DNA of 64,000 nt from Advenella sp. FME57 (GCF_014897675.1 NZ_JABUXU010000011.1:1-64000); one strand, 5' to 3'. Shown: positions 27,758 through 37,612, numbered from the stretch's first letter. Made by a program: numbers and translations. Notes: generated by a model not told the origin, from the letters alone.

Positions 27758-28555
27758 ATGAAGCAGACCGCTACACCTTCTTTGGAGGATCGCCACGTCC
27801 TGATTACCGGCGCCAGTCAGGGGATCGGGCTTGAAGTGGCACGCCTGGTGCTGGATGCCGGCGCCCGGGTGACGCTGCTGGCCCGCAATGGCGAGCGCCT
27901 GGCCGCGGCTGCGGCGAGCCTTGGTGCAGATGCGCAGCGGGTGCACACGGTGCAGGCCGATATCACAGATGAAAAGGCAATCGGCAGCGCCTTTGACGCG
28001 GCGCGGGCGCACTTTGGCCCGATCAGTATTCTGGTCAACAATGCCGGGCAAGCGCAAAGCGAGCGCTTTGACCGCATGGATACCGAATTCTGGAACCGGA
28101 TGCTGCAGGTTAATCTGACCGGGACCTATCAATGCATTGCCGCCGTGCTGCCCGACATGCTGGCGCAGGACTGGGGGCGTATTGTGAATGTGGCCAGCGT
28201 TGCCGGGCTGAAGGGCTATGGCTATGTGACTGCTTATTGTGCAGCCAAGCATGGGGTGGTAGGCCTGACCCGTGCCCTTGCCCTGGAGCTGGCCGCAAAG
28301 AATATTACCGTCAATGCCGTATGCCCCGGTTATACCGACACGCCGCTGCTCGATGGTGCCGTGGCCAATATGGTTGCCAAAACCGGCATGGCCGCAGACA
28401 AGGCAAAGGCGGCATTGGCCAGCAACAATCCGCAGGGCAGGCTGGTGCAACCCGAGGAAGTGGCGCATGCCGTGCTGTGGTTGTGCCTGCCACAGTCGGC
28501 CAGTATCAACGGGCAGGCCGTACCGGTCGATGGCGGCGAGAAAATGGCCGGGTAA
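27758..28555 (+). CDS. SDR-family hydroxyacyl-CoA dehydrogenase
   Basis: 265 residues, a classical short-chain dehydrogenase. The NAD(P) loop is TGASQGIG (residues 18-25), NNAG follows near 94, and the catalytic Ser-Tyr-Lys are in NVASVAG and YCAAK (near 162-166). It starts 6 bp after the monooxygenase stop, so the two are co-translated. In this operon it most likely oxidises the 3-hydroxyacyl-CoA formed after the hydratase step of the anthraniloyl-CoA pathway. Confidence 0.88.
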   Translation: MKQTATPSLEDRHVLITGASQGIGLEVARLVLDAGARVTLLARNGERLAAAAASLGADAQRVHTVQADITDEKAIGSAFDAARAHFGPISILVNNAGQAQSERFDRMDTEFWNRMLQVNLTGTYQCIAAVLPDMLAQDWGRIVNVASVAGLKGYGYVTAYCAAKHGVVGLTRALALELAAKNITVNAVCPGYTDTPLLDGAVANMVAKTGMAADKAKAALASNNPQGRLVQPEEVAHAVLWLCLPQSASINGQAVPVDGGEKMAG

Positions 28556-28792
28556 AACGTAGTGCAGTTATTTGCCTGATGCCTACGGCGTGTGGTCAAT
28601 TGTCTCTACTTGATAGGAATCCCTAAGGGCCTGCCTATGAACGATCTACGGCGCGACCACCGGGCAGTGAACAATATAGTCCACTTATGCAGATGAAAAC
28701 ACCCGGCGTTGAGCGGGTACGGAAAGCAGCGATGACAGATGTGAATGCCAAAGAATCCATGCATTCACCAGAAGGAAAACAGGAGATATACG

Positions 28793-29650
28793 ATGACTAT
28801 TTCGGATGACATCAACCCCATGCAGGATCAGCATAAGCCGCTGGCAGGCTATCGGGCCACGCATTTTGACTGGCAGGTCAGCGATGACCACAAGGTGGCA
28901 ACCATTACGCTGAACCGGCCGGAAAGAAAAAACCCGCTGACCTTCGAATCTTATGCCGAATTGCGTGATCTGTTTCGCGCCTTGTCCTGCGCCAGTGACA
29001 TCAAGGTAGTGGTCATCGCCGGCGCTGGCGGCAATTTTTGTTCCGGTGGCGATGTGCATGAAATTATCGGTCCGCTGACCCGGATGTCCATGCCCCAGTT
29101 GCTTGCTTTTACCCAGATGACCGGCGACCTGGTCAAGGCCATGCGCGGGTGCCCGCAGCCGGTGATCGCAGCAGTGGCAGGGGTGTGTGCCGGCGCTGGC
29201 GCCATTCTGGCCATGGCGTCCGATATTCGACTGGGTACGGCCGACAGCAAAACCGCCTTTCTGTTTACCCGCGTGGGCCTGGCGGGAGCAGACATGGGTG
29301 CGTGTGCGATTTTGCCACGCATTATCGGCCAGGGCCGCGCCAGCGAACTGCTCTACACCGGCCGTTCCATGTCTGGCCAGGAAGGTCATCACTGGGGCTT
29401 CTATAACCAGTTGCATGAGCCAGACCAGGTGCTGGCGGCTGCGCACACGATGGCAGCGCAGATTGCAGCGGGCCCGACCTTTGCCAATGGCATCACCAAG
29501 CATTGCCTTCATCACGAATGGAATATGGGTGTGGACGACGCCATTGATGCCGAAGCCCATGCACAGGCCCTCTGTATGCAGACCCGGGATTTTCATCGGG
29601 CCTATCATGCTTTTGTGGCAAAAAACAAACCCGTGTTCGAGGGAGACTGA
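28793..29650 (+). CDS. Enoyl-CoA hydratase/isomerase family protein
   Basis: 285 residues from the ATG at 28793, which has an AGGAGATATACG site; an upstream in-frame start is rejected. The crotonase fold is shown by [16 protein letters not shown] (near 39-54), the first oxyanion-hole segment [11 protein letters not shown] (near 81-91), and the second, [18 protein letters not shown] (near 128-145). It acts on the CoA-bound alicyclic product of the operon's monooxygenase/reductase by hydration or ring opening. A 237-bp gap separates it from the SDR gene; it is followed by the acyl-CoA dehydrogenase after 2 bp. Confidence 0.88.
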   Translation: MTISDDINPMQDQHKPLAGYRATHFDWQVSDDHKVATITLNRPERKNPLTFESYAELRDLFRALSCASDIKVVVIAGAGGNFCSGGDVHEIIGPLTRMSMPQLLAFTQMTGDLVKAMRGCPQPVIAAVAGVCAGAGAILAMASDIRLGTADSKTAFLFTRVGLAGADMGACAILPRIIGQGRASELLYTGRSMSGQEGHHWGFYNQLHEPDQVLAAAHTMAAQIAAGPTFANGITKHCLHHEWNMGVDDAIDAEAHAQALCMQTRDFHRAYHAFVAKNKPVFEGD

Positions 29651-29652
29651 TC

Positions 29653-30822
29653 ATGCCTGACCACGAGTTTCTGGACTGGCCTTTTTTTGAAGAGCAGCAT
29701 CGTCATGTTGTTGTTGAACTGGATCGCTGGGCAAAAGATAATCTGCGCAATGTGCCGCACGGTAATACCGATGACACCTGCCGCGAACTGGTGCGCCGGA
29801 TGGGAGAAGGCGGCTGGCTGCGTTATGCCGTTCCGGCAGGGCCCAATGCAAGTTGGGGCGGCGCGCTGGAGCAGATTGATTCACGCATGATCTGCCTGAT
29901 CCGCGAGACCTTCGCGCGCTATCACGGCCTGGCCGACTTTGCCTTTGCCATGCAGGGCCTGGGTAGCGGCGCCATTGTGCTGGGTGGCTCCGAGGCGCAG
30001 AAAAAATTCTACCTGCCGCGCGTGGCGCGAGGCGAGCTGATTGCTGCCTTCGCCCTGTCCGAGCCCGATGCCGGGTCCGATGTGGCCGCCATGGCCTGCA
30101 AGGCCACGCAGCAAGGATCCGAATATGTTCTTGATGGCGTCAAAACCTGGATTTCCAATGGCGACATTGCCGATTTTTATTGTGTCTTCGCGCGCACCGA
30201 TTTTCTGCCGAGCGCGCGGGGCATCAGCGCCTTTATCGTGGACAGCAACACGAAGGGGCTGGATACGTCCGAGCGCATTCACGTCATGGCGCCGCATCCG
30301 ATGGCGGTGCTCAAACTGAAGCAGTGCCGCCTGCCTGCCGAGGCCCTGCTGGGAACCAAGGGCGAGGGCTTCAAGCTGGCGATGCAGGTGCTGGATATTT
30401 TCCGCGCGTCGGTTGCGGCGGCCGCCAACGGGTTCGCCGCCAGGGCGCTGGACGAAGCCCTGGCGCGCAGCAAGACCCGCCAAATGTTTGGCGGTGTACT
30501 GGCCGACCTGCAACTGACGCAAGCTACGTTGGGCGATATGGCAACGGCGCTGGACGCCAGCCGCCTGCTGACCTATCGCGCCGCCTGGCGACGCGACGTG
30601 TACCAGGCCAGAACCACCAAGGAAGCCGCCATGGCCAAGATGTTTGCGACTGAATCGGCGCAGCAGGTTATTGACAAGGCCGTTCAGCTGTTTGGCGGAC
30701 AGGGCGTGGTGGCCGGCGAGTGTGTAGAAGGGTTGTACCGGGATATTCGCGCCCTGCGTATTTACGAAGGCGCCACCGAAGTGCAGAAACTGATTATTGC
30801 ACGTGAATTATTGCGGGACTGA
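29653..30822 (+). CDS. Acyl-CoA dehydrogenase
   Basis: 389 residues. The FAD-binding segments [17 protein letters not shown] (near 131-147) and [13 protein letters not shown] (near 163-175) are standard, as is the C-terminal [20 protein letters not shown], whose Glu is the usual catalytic base. It needs ETF, which is not encoded here. It lies 2 bp after the enoyl-CoA hydratase gene. In the aryl-CoA operon it probably introduces or rearranges a double bond in the ring-reduced CoA ester. Confidence 0.9.
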   Translation: MPDHEFLDWPFFEEQHRHVVVELDRWAKDNLRNVPHGNTDDTCRELVRRMGEGGWLRYAVPAGPNASWGGALEQIDSRMICLIRETFARYHGLADFAFAMQGLGSGAIVLGGSEAQKKFYLPRVARGELIAAFALSEPDAGSDVAAMACKATQQGSEYVLDGVKTWISNGDIADFYCVFARTDFLPSARGISAFIVDSNTKGLDTSERIHVMAPHPMAVLKLKQCRLPAEALLGTKGEGFKLAMQVLDIFRASVAAAANGFAARALDEALARSKTRQMFGGVLADLQLTQATLGDMATALDASRLLTYRAAWRRDVYQARTTKEAAMAKMFATESAQQVIDKAVQLFGGQGVVAGECVEGLYRDIRALRIYEGATEVQKLIIARELLRD

Positions 30823-30893
30823 ATCGAAACGGGAGCAAAGACTTCCTGACTCATCCGCGCCGCCGGTTGAGCCGACAACCCAGGAGACAAGAC

Positions 30894-32546
30894 ATGCCAG
30901 CACAGATAGGATTGCAAGACCGCTTTGTCATTGAACATCTGCCCGAGAGCGGGCAGCAGCCACAGTACCTGTTCGACTTGCCACAACTGCACTATCCCGA
31001 GAAACTCAATAGTGCCGTGGAACTGATTGATCGCCACGTGCAGCAGGGGCGAGGCCAGAATATTGCATTGCGCTGGTTGCAGGACGGTATGCAGAAGCAG
31101 ATGACCTATCAGGCGCTGGCGCAATGGACCAATCAGCTGGCACGGGTGCTGACCGAAGATCTGGGACTGGTATCGGGCAACCGGCTGTTGCTGCGCGGAC
31201 CCAATAACGTGGGTATGGCTGGCGCGCTGCTGGCGTGCCTGAAGGCGGGCATTGTCGCTGTGCCCACCATGCCGCTGTTGCGCGCCCGGGAGCTGAGCGC
31301 CATTCTGACAATCTCACAGGCGCAGGCAGCGCTTTGCGATGAACGGTTGCTGCAGGAGCTGGAGCACTGCCGCAACGCCGATAATCCGAACTATTGCCCG
31401 ACGCTGCAGCAGATCATGGCTTTCGGCACGCAGACGCCAGACAGCATGCAGGCGCGGGCCGACACCAAAAGCGATGCGCCCTACGACGCACAGACGCTGC
31501 GCGACGACCCCTGCATGATCGCCTTTACCAGCGGCACGACCGGCAAACCTAAGGGCTGCATCCATTTTCATCGCGATGTGCTTGCCATGTGCGATACCTT
31601 TTCCAGCCAGGTTCTGCAAACCCGGGCGACCGATATCGCTTGCGGCACGCCGCCGCTGGCGTTTACTTTCGGGCTGGGCGGGTTGCTGTGCTTTCCATTG
31701 CGCGCCGGCGGCTCGACCCTGCTGGTGGAAAAGCTGACCCCTGACGCATTTTTACAGATCATTCAGGACCATAAGGTGACCATGACCTTTACGGCGCCCA
31801 CCTTCTATCGCAAGATGGCCGGCCTGGCCGACGACTATTCGCTCGATTCCCTGCGGGTCTGCGTCTCGGCTGGCGAAGCGTTGCCCGATGACACGCGCCA
31901 GATATGGAAAAAGGCCAGCGGCATCAATATGACAGATGGCATTGGGGGGACGGAAATGATGCATGTGTATATTTCCAGTACCGGTAACGATATCCGGGAC
32001 GGGGCAATCGGGCGGGTGGTGCCCGGCTACCAGGCGCGGGTGGTCGATGCCGATATGAACGAGGTGCCGCCCGGCACGCTTGGCCGGCTGGCCGTGCGCG
32101 GCCCGACCGGTTGCCGTTATCTGGATGATGAGCGACAGTCTCGTTACGTGCAGCAGCAGTGGAACCTGCCCGGCGACGCTTTTGTGATGGATGCAGACGG
32201 CTACTTTTATTATCGAGCGCGCGACGATGACATGATCGTCTCGGCTGGATACAACATTGCTGGTCCGGAAGTCGAAAGCGTGCTCATGACTCACGAAGCG
32301 GTGAACGATTGCGGGGTGGTGGGCCGCGGCGACGCCGAGCGCGGTGCGATCGTCAAGGCCTATATTGTGCTGAACGACGGCTTTACGCCCGGCGCAGAAC
32401 TGGTCGCGGCACTGCAAGATTATGTGAAGCAGGAAGCGGCGCCCTACAAGTATCCACGCGAAATTGAATTTGTTGAGCAGTTGCCGCGCACCGAAACCGG
32501 TAAGCTGCAGCGCTTTGTTCTGAGAAAAATGACCGAAACCCGGTAA
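30894..32546 (+). CDS. 2-aminobenzoate-CoA ligase (benzoate-CoA ligase family)
   Basis: 550 residues from the ATG at 30894 behind a CAGGAGA site. It is an ANL-superfamily enzyme. The P-loop is FTSGTTGKPKGCIHFHRD (near 209-226), the aromatic-pocket and adenylate motif is GIGGTEMMHVYIS (near 347-359), the hinge is RARDDDMIVSAGYNIAGPEV (near 440-459), and the catalytic Lys is in ETGKLQRF near the C-terminus. It activates an aromatic acid to its CoA thioester with ATP, the entry step of the pathway. The family cannot by itself tell anthranilate from benzoate; the neighbouring fused monooxygenase and RidA make anthranilate likely. Confidence 0.87.
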   Translation: MPAQIGLQDRFVIEHLPESGQQPQYLFDLPQLHYPEKLNSAVELIDRHVQQGRGQNIALRWLQDGMQKQMTYQALAQWTNQLARVLTEDLGLVSGNRLLLRGPNNVGMAGALLACLKAGIVAVPTMPLLRARELSAILTISQAQAALCDERLLQELEHCRNADNPNYCPTLQQIMAFGTQTPDSMQARADTKSDAPYDAQTLRDDPCMIAFTSGTTGKPKGCIHFHRDVLAMCDTFSSQVLQTRATDIACGTPPLAFTFGLGGLLCFPLRAGGSTLLVEKLTPDAFLQIIQDHKVTMTFTAPTFYRKMAGLADDYSLDSLRVCVSAGEALPDDTRQIWKKASGINMTDGIGGTEMMHVYISSTGNDIRDGAIGRVVPGYQARVVDADMNEVPPGTLGRLAVRGPTGCRYLDDERQSRYVQQQWNLPGDAFVMDADGYFYYRARDDDMIVSAGYNIAGPEVESVLMTHEAVNDCGVVGRGDAERGAIVKAYIVLNDGFTPGAELVAALQDYVKQEAAPYKYPREIEFVEQLPRTETGKLQRFVLRKMTETR

Positions 32547-32564
32547 TGGAATGGGAATTGAAAC

Positions 32565-32987
32565 ATGGAAATATTGCAACCGTCAGACTGGACCAAGCCC
32601 CGCGGCTACGCCAACGGCACCATGATCACCGTCGAGGCCGGCAGCCGCCTGCTGTTTGTCGGTGGCCAGATCGGCTGGAACGGGCAGCAGCAGTTTGAAT
32701 CCGACGACCTGGGCGAACAGGTGCGCCAGACCCTGGAAAATATCGTGGCTATCCTCAGGGAGGGCGGGGCAGCGCCATCCGATATTGTCCGCATGAACTG
32801 GTACGTCACCGACAAGCGCGAATATGTGGCCGCTTATCCGGCGATTGGCGAGCATTACCGCAATGTTATCGGCCGGCATTTTCCCGCCATGACGGCGGTA
32901 CAGGTGGCCGGCCTGGTGGAAGACCGGGCCAAAGTGGAAATCGAGGTGACGGCAGTGGTGCGCGGCTCCCAACAATCCTCGGACTGA
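32565..32987 (+). CDS. RidA/YjgF-family deaminase-like protein
   Basis: 140 residues with the Rid fold: [14 protein letters not shown]-like strand near 24-37 and the C-terminal VEIEVTAVV. Rid proteins hydrolyse enamine/imine intermediates and release ammonia. Since a 2-aminobenzoate ring becomes an enamine after reduction, an imine hydrolase is the expected helper and its presence supports the anthranilate assignment. It starts 18 bp after the ligase stop and is the last gene of the operon. Confidence 0.88.
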   Translation: MEILQPSDWTKPRGYANGTMITVEAGSRLLFVGGQIGWNGQQQFESDDLGEQVRQTLENIVAILREGGAAPSDIVRMNWYVTDKREYVAAYPAIGEHYRNVIGRHFPAMTAVQVAGLVEDRAKVEIEVTAVVRGSQQSSD

Positions 32988-33092
32988 ATGGGGGTTTTGC
33001 CGCCTTTTACAGGGGCGAAAAGGGTAAAATAACGCTTTTGCTCATTGTTGGTGCGCCGCGCCAGCCCAGTCTTTCCGGATTCAAGCACGATC

Positions 33093-34241
33093 ATGACTTC
33101 TGCCGCCCCTGTATCTCTGGTGCCCGACTGCACCATCTCTCCCGTCTCTGAAATTGTCGAAGAGCTCAAGGCGGGGCGTATTGTCATCCTGGTCGACGAA
33201 GAGGATCGCGAAAATGAAGGTGATCTGGTCATGGCGGCAGACTTTGTCACGCCTGAGGCCATCAACTTCATGGTGACCTACGCCCGGGGCCTGGTATGCC
33301 TGACGCTCACTGAAGAGCGTTGCCGCCAGCTGGAGCTGCCGCTCATGGCCTCACGCAACGGCACCTCCTTTGGCACCAACTTTACCGTGTCCATCGAGGC
33401 GGCCGAGGGAGTGACTACGGGCATTTCCGCCGCTGACCGGGCCCGCACTATTCAGGCGGCTGTTGCCAAAAACGCCAAGCCCCAGGATCTGGTCAACCCG
33501 GGACATATCTTTCCGGTCCAGGCCGTTTCGGGCGGCGTGCTGATCCGTGCCGGGCACACCGAAGCGGGCTGTGACCTTACTGCCATGGCAGGCCTGACGT
33601 CAGCCGCGGTCATCTGTGAAATTCTCAAACCCGATGGCAGCATGGCGCGCCTTCCCGATCTGGTTACCTTCGCCCGTGAACACAATCTGAAAATCGGCAC
33701 GATCGCCGATCTGATCCAGTATCGCAGCGAAAACGAATCCATGATTCGCCGCCTGGGCAGCAAGACCCTGAACACACCTTTCGGCCGGTTCGAAGCGGTA
33801 TCCTATCAGGACAGCATGTCGGGCGCCGGGCATATTGCGCTGGTGCATGGCGCTATCGATCCCGACCAGGAAACGCTGGTGCGCGTCCATGAGCCGGTAT
33901 CGGTCCTGGATCTGCTGGACCTGGAACGCAATGCTCACAGCTGGGGCATCGCACAGGCGCTGGAAGTTATTTCCGCCAGCCCGGCCGGCGTTCTGGTGCT
34001 GCTTAACTGCCAGGGATCGCAAAAGGGCCTGATCGAGGCGCTGGAAAAATGGGGAGAAACCGAGAGCACCGCGCGCAGAGATGATCGCTACGATCTGCGC
34101 ACTTACGGTATCGGTGCGCAAATATTACGTGAACTGAACGTCGGAAAGATGCGCCTGCTCGCACTTCCACGTAAAATGCCAAGCATGACTGGTTATGCAC
34201 TTACCGTGACAGGTTACGAAACTTCTTCTGACCCCCGCTGA
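33093..34241 (+). CDS. ribB: 3,4-dihydroxy-2-butanone-4-phosphate synthase with degenerate GTP cyclohydrolase II-like domain (RibBX)
   Basis: 382 residues. The N-terminal RibB half is intact: [12 protein letters not shown] (near 38-49) carries the metal-binding Glu/Asp and [17 protein letters not shown] (near 153-169) the conserved His. The C-terminal half (about 210-382) aligns with GTP cyclohydrolase II but lacks the zinc ligands: where RibA has C-x-GD-x3-S-x3-CDC after RVHE, this protein reads [19 protein letters not shown] with no cysteine. It is therefore probably monofunctional for the C4 unit of riboflavin, with GTP cyclohydrolase encoded elsewhere. This matches the RibBX variant described in Proteobacteria. 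First gene of a rib-nusB-thiL operon; no FMN riboswitch is visible ahead of it. Confidence 0.88.
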   Translation: MTSAAPVSLVPDCTISPVSEIVEELKAGRIVILVDEEDRENEGDLVMAADFVTPEAINFMVTYARGLVCLTLTEERCRQLELPLMASRNGTSFGTNFTVSIEAAEGVTTGISAADRARTIQAAVAKNAKPQDLVNPGHIFPVQAVSGGVLIRAGHTEAGCDLTAMAGLTSAAVICEILKPDGSMARLPDLVTFAREHNLKIGTIADLIQYRSENESMIRRLGSKTLNTPFGRFEAVSYQDSMSGAGHIALVHGAIDPDQETLVRVHEPVSVLDLLDLERNAHSWGIAQALEVISASPAGVLVLLNCQGSQKGLIEALEKWGETESTARRDDRYDLRTYGIGAQILRELNVGKMRLLALPRKMPSMTGYALTVTGYETSSDPR

Positions 34242-34257
34242 TTTTAAAGGAATGGCT

Positions 34258-34821
34258 ATGAAACCCTATACACTCGCCCCTGATCTGAATGGCGAAGGCC
34301 TGCATATCGGTATCGTGTGCGCACGATTTAACGAGGAAATTGGTTTTGCCGAGCTCGAAGCCTGCCTGGCCGAGCTTGGCGAGCTGGGTGTCGACGAGCG
34401 CGACATTATGGTCGTGACTGTGCCCGGCGCGCTCGAAGTCGGCCTGACGCTGGCGCAAATGGCCGAAACCTACGAATTTGATGCGCTGATCGCCCTGGGG
34501 GCGGTCATTCGCGGTGAAACCTATCACTTCGAAATCGTCAGCAATGAAAGTGCTGCGGCCATTACCCGAGTGTCCATGGATACCAATGTGCCGGTGGCCA
34601 ATGGTATTCTCACGACAGAAGATGAAGAGCAGGCCAAGGCCCGTGCCGAACAGAAAGGCAAGGATTGCGCCCAGGTTGCCGTGGAAATGGCCAATCTGTC
34701 GGCCGCACTGGTGCCCGAGTCGGAAGATGAAGATGATGACTTCGAAGATCTGGACGATGACGACGACCAGGACGACGAAGACGATGAAACCGAAGAAGTA
34801 GCAGATACCCCAAGGCGATAG
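34258..34821 (+). CDS. ribH: 6,7-dimethyl-8-ribityllumazine synthase with acidic tail
   Basis: 187 residues from the ATG at 34258, 6 bases after AAAGGA; the ATG at 34252 abuts that site and is rejected. The enzyme core (1-155) has VCARFNEEI, the phosphate-binding VPGALEV, the catalytic His in GETYHFEIV, and PVANGILT. It joins the RibB and RibA/D products. Residues ~157-182 form a very acidic, almost uninterrupted Asp/Glu tail that most lumazine synthases lack. Because the enzyme assembles into pentamers or 60-mers, many tails would cluster on one particle. Confidence 0.93.
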   Translation: MKPYTLAPDLNGEGLHIGIVCARFNEEIGFAELEACLAELGELGVDERDIMVVTVPGALEVGLTLAQMAETYEFDALIALGAVIRGETYHFEIVSNESAAAITRVSMDTNVPVANGILTTEDEEQAKARAEQKGKDCAQVAVEMANLSAALVPESEDEDDDFEDLDDDDDQDDEDDETEEVADTPRR

Positions 34822-34829
34822 GACAACGA

Positions 34830-35294
34830 GTGGCTCAGGATAATAAAACAATGCATCGCAGTGCGCGCCGTCGGGCGCGCGAATTTGCCCTTCAGGGTAT
34901 CTATGCCTGGCTGGTCAGTGGCGACACTGACCAGCGCGAGGCAGGCGCCATCGACGCTCACATCCAGGACAGCCCGGAATTCGAAAACGCCGATCCGGTC
35001 TGGTTCAAGACGTTGTTGCATGGCGTTTTTGCCGATGCGCCGGCGCTGCGTGAAGCATTCGTGCCCTATATCGACCGCCCGCTGGACGAACTTTCACCCA
35101 TCGAGCACGGCATTCTGCTCATCGGCAGTTACGAGCTCATTCACCATCTGGATGTTCCGTACAGAGTTGCCATTAACGAAGCAGTGGAGCTGGCAAAGGA
35201 ATTTGGCGGCACCGACGGCTTCAAATTTGTCAATGGCGTACTGGACAAACTGGCGGCCCGCGTGCGTTCTCTCGAAGTCAATGCCGGCCGCTGA
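34830..35294 (+). CDS. nusB: Transcription antitermination factor NusB
   Basis: 154 residues, all-helical. The Arg-rich start ([18 protein letters not shown]) binds boxA RNA and S10, and the tail [26 protein letters not shown] is the family signature. Start is a GTG at 34830, 8 bp after ribH; an ATG at 34851 is possible but would drop part of the N-terminal helix. The ribH-nusB coupling is widely conserved. Confidence 0.94.
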   Translation: MAQDNKTMHRSARRRAREFALQGIYAWLVSGDTDQREAGAIDAHIQDSPEFENADPVWFKTLLHGVFADAPALREAFVPYIDRPLDELSPIEHGILLIGSYELIHHLDVPYRVAINEAVELAKEFGGTDGFKFVNGVLDKLAARVRSLEVNAGR

Positions 35295-35388
35295 CCTAGG
35301 TTCGGCGACCGGATGCGCTCTGGCCGGCGCCTGGCGCTAGCCGGACGCTTTTGTGAAGCGATGCTCGTGCAATTGAAGAGCGGTTCCT

Positions 35389-36396
35389 ATGTCCGGCGAA
35401 TTTGATCTGATCCGTAATTTTTTTACCCGCCCCGCAGCGTCTGTTGATATTGCGGTGGGGGACGATTGCGCCATCCTGACACCCACGGCTGGCACCTCCC
35501 TGGCGGTCAGCAAGGATCTGCTGCTCGAAGAGCGCCATTTCTTTTCCGACGTGGACCCCGAATCGCTGGGCCATAAATCGCTGGCAGTCAACCTGTCCGA
35601 CCTGGCCGCGATGGGGGCGACGCCGCGCGGTTGTCTGCTGGGCATTGCGCTGCCGCGTTACGATGCCGATTGGCTGACGGCGTTTTCCCGTGGCTTTAAC
35701 CGCCTGGCCGACAAATACCAATGCCCGCTTATCGGTGGCGATACCACCCGCAGCGAACACGATATTGTCATCAGCGTTACCGTGCTGGGCGAAGTGACCC
35801 AGCCGTTTTTGCTTCGCAGCCGGGCTCTGCCCGGTGATGATATCTGGGTTTCTGGCACCCTGGGCGCTGCCGACTGGGCCCTGAATCTGCTGCTGCGTCA
35901 GAAGGCGGGTGAAATTCTGAACGAACGCGAAACACAAATGCTTCAGGCCACCCGGCATGCCCTGGAATGGCCCGAGCCACGTGTGTCCCTGGGGTTTGCC
36001 CTGCGGCCACTGGCGCATGCCGTCATAGACCTATCCGACGGCCTGGTGCAGGACTTGAAACATATTTTGCATGCCAGCGGTGTCGCTGCCGTATTGTATG
36101 AATCTTTAATGCCTGTTAATCTTAGCCTGCCAGACGATGACCCGCAGCAATTGCGCCAGTCCGTATTGGGCGGGGGTGACGTCTACGAGTTGTGTTTTAC
36201 GGCGCCGCAGACCGCCAGAGCGGCACTGCAAGCCATTGCTGCCAGCCTGCCTGTGATGCTTACGCGCATCGGCGAGGTTCACGTCGGGCAGGGTTTGCGG
36301 GTACTTGATGCTGCGCAACAGGATATTTCCGCACTTCCAGCGGGGTTCGACCATTTCCGGCCAGCTCGTCGGCGCAAGCCGTACACACAGAAGTAA
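35389..36396 (+). CDS. thiL: Thiamine-monophosphate kinase
   Basis: 335 residues. It makes thiamine diphosphate from the monophosphate and ATP. VGDDCAIL (near 24-31) gives metal-binding Asp residues, SLAVNLSDLAAMGATPRG (near 64-81) is the AIRS-family ATP motif, GGDTTRS lies near 117, and IDLSDGLVQDLKH (near 209-221) is the C-terminal metal site. It starts 94 bp after nusB and runs into pgpA after 4 bp. Confidence 0.94.
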   Translation: MSGEFDLIRNFFTRPAASVDIAVGDDCAILTPTAGTSLAVSKDLLLEERHFFSDVDPESLGHKSLAVNLSDLAAMGATPRGCLLGIALPRYDADWLTAFSRGFNRLADKYQCPLIGGDTTRSEHDIVISVTVLGEVTQPFLLRSRALPGDDIWVSGTLGAADWALNLLLRQKAGEILNERETQMLQATRHALEWPEPRVSLGFALRPLAHAVIDLSDGLVQDLKHILHASGVAAVLYESLMPVNLSLPDDDPQQLRQSVLGGGDVYELCFTAPQTARAALQAIAASLPVMLTRIGEVHVGQGLRVLDAAQQDISALPAGFDHFRPARRRKPYTQK

Positions 36397-36400
36397 TAGC

Positions 36401-36952
36401 ATGATAGAAGAAATTCATACGCAAACGATACACAATGCCGCTGGCACCAAAACGACCGTGAACGCACAATGGCCTACTTTCGGCTGGATCCGGGCTGATG
36501 CCCACCGCTTCTTTGCCTTTGGGCTTGGCGCCGGGCTGATCAGACCGGGATCCGGAACCTGGGGCACCCTGCTGGCCTGGGTGCTCTGGTGGCCGCTCAG
36601 TTTTGTGCTGGGCACCGATTTTTACATGGCGCTGTTCATTCTGATCGGCTTTGCTTACGGCGTCTATTGCTGCCATCGCGTCGCACAGGAAATGCATGTG
36701 GATGACCACGGCGGCATCGTCTGGGACGAGATGGTCGCCTTCTGGGCGGTCCTTTTGCTGGTGGCGCCCATGAACCTGGGCTGGCAATTGGTCGCCTTTA
36801 TCCTTTTTCGCTTTTTCGATATCGTCAAACCGCCACCCATTGGCTACTTTGATCGTACGCTCAAAAACGGGTTCGGCGTCATGTGGGACGACGTGGTGGC
36901 AGCGGCCTATACGCTGTTCATCATGGCGATCGCCACCAGAATGCTGGGGTGA
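36401..36952 (+). CDS. pgpA: Phosphatidylglycerophosphatase A
   Basis: 183 residues. FGLGAGLIRPGSGTWGTL (near 44-61) and IVWDEMVAFWAVLL (near 107-120), with its metal-ligating Asp/Glu, are the PgpA signatures, with about four membrane segments. It removes the phosphate from phosphatidylglycerol phosphate in the inner membrane. The ATG at 36401 is chosen over a long upstream extension that overlaps thiL. The cinA-like gene starts 2 bp after its stop. Confidence 0.93.
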   Translation: MIEEIHTQTIHNAAGTKTTVNAQWPTFGWIRADAHRFFAFGLGAGLIRPGSGTWGTLLAWVLWWPLSFVLGTDFYMALFILIGFAYGVYCCHRVAQEMHVDDHGGIVWDEMVAFWAVLLLVAPMNLGWQLVAFILFRFFDIVKPPPIGYFDRTLKNGFGVMWDDVVAAAYTLFIMAIATRMLG

Positions 36953-36954
36953 GT

Positions 36955-37467
36955 ATGTCAGAATTGTTGAGTGAACAGTGGCAGGTCGCTGCCCAGTTGG
37001 GAGAAGCGCTCAAGAAAAAAAGCGGGTTGCTGGCCACGGCCGAATCCTGCACGGGCGGGCTGCTTGCCGGTGCGATTACAGCCATCGCTGGTTCAAGCCA
37101 GTGGTTTGATCGGGGGTTTGTGACCTATACCAACGAAGCCAAAATGGATATGTTGGGCGTAAATCTGGCTGCGCTGGACAATTTTGGGGCGGTCAGCCAG
37201 GAAGTGGCCATCGAAATGGCCGAAGGGACGTTAAACCATGCACCGCTTTCCACCTGCGCGGTCAGCACAACCGGCATCGCCGGTCCTGATGGCGGCACCG
37301 AACACAAACCGGTAGGTCTGGTGTGCTTTGCGGTTTCCTATCGCAAGGCTGACGGCATCGTCACGCTGCCATTCTCGCAGAATTTTGTCGGAGATCGTCA
37401 TCAGGTGCGTGTCCAGGCGGTCATCTACGCCATGGAAATTACCCGACGCATCGTCGAGGAAAATTGA
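36955..37467 (+). CDS. pncC: CinA-family nicotinamide-nucleotide amidase
   Basis: 170 residues, the C-terminal CinA domain alone. LLATAESCTGGLLAGAITA (near 22-40) with catalytic Ser, YTNEAKMDMLGV, and the closing STTGIAGPDGGTEHKPVGLV (near 102-121) are diagnostic. This class deamidates nicotinamide mononucleotide to nicotinate mononucleotide in pyridine-nucleotide recycling. Last gene of the rib-nusB-thiL-pgpA series. Confidence 0.92.
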   Translation: MSELLSEQWQVAAQLGEALKKKSGLLATAESCTGGLLAGAITAIAGSSQWFDRGFVTYTNEAKMDMLGVNLAALDNFGAVSQEVAIEMAEGTLNHAPLSTCAVSTTGIAGPDGGTEHKPVGLVCFAVSYRKADGIVTLPFSQNFVGDRHQVRVQAVIYAMEITRRIVEEN

Positions 37468-37582
37468 TCTGATTCTGGCAAGACAGTGAAGAGGCGGCCG
37501 GGCCCGCAGTTGCTGTCGCCAGGTTGTGGCCGCTATTTCAGCACTTTAATTATTGCACTCCTGACACGCCTATCAGCGTCGC

Positions 37583-37612
37583 TTGATGCTTATTGATATC
37601 ATAAGTTATAAT
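37583..37612 (+). promoter_or_regulatory. Promoter of the toxin-antitoxin pair
   Basis: TTGATG (37583-37588) and a perfect TATAAT (37607-37612) are 18 bp apart. The palindrome TGATATCA (37594-37601) sits in the spacer, a natural site for autorepression by the antitoxin. AAAGGAG (37629-37636) serves the first gene. Confidence 0.75.

Noticed and set aside
32988-33092. FMN riboswitch ahead of ribB
   Set aside because: Only 105 bp, with none of the conserved RFN stems that I would expect.
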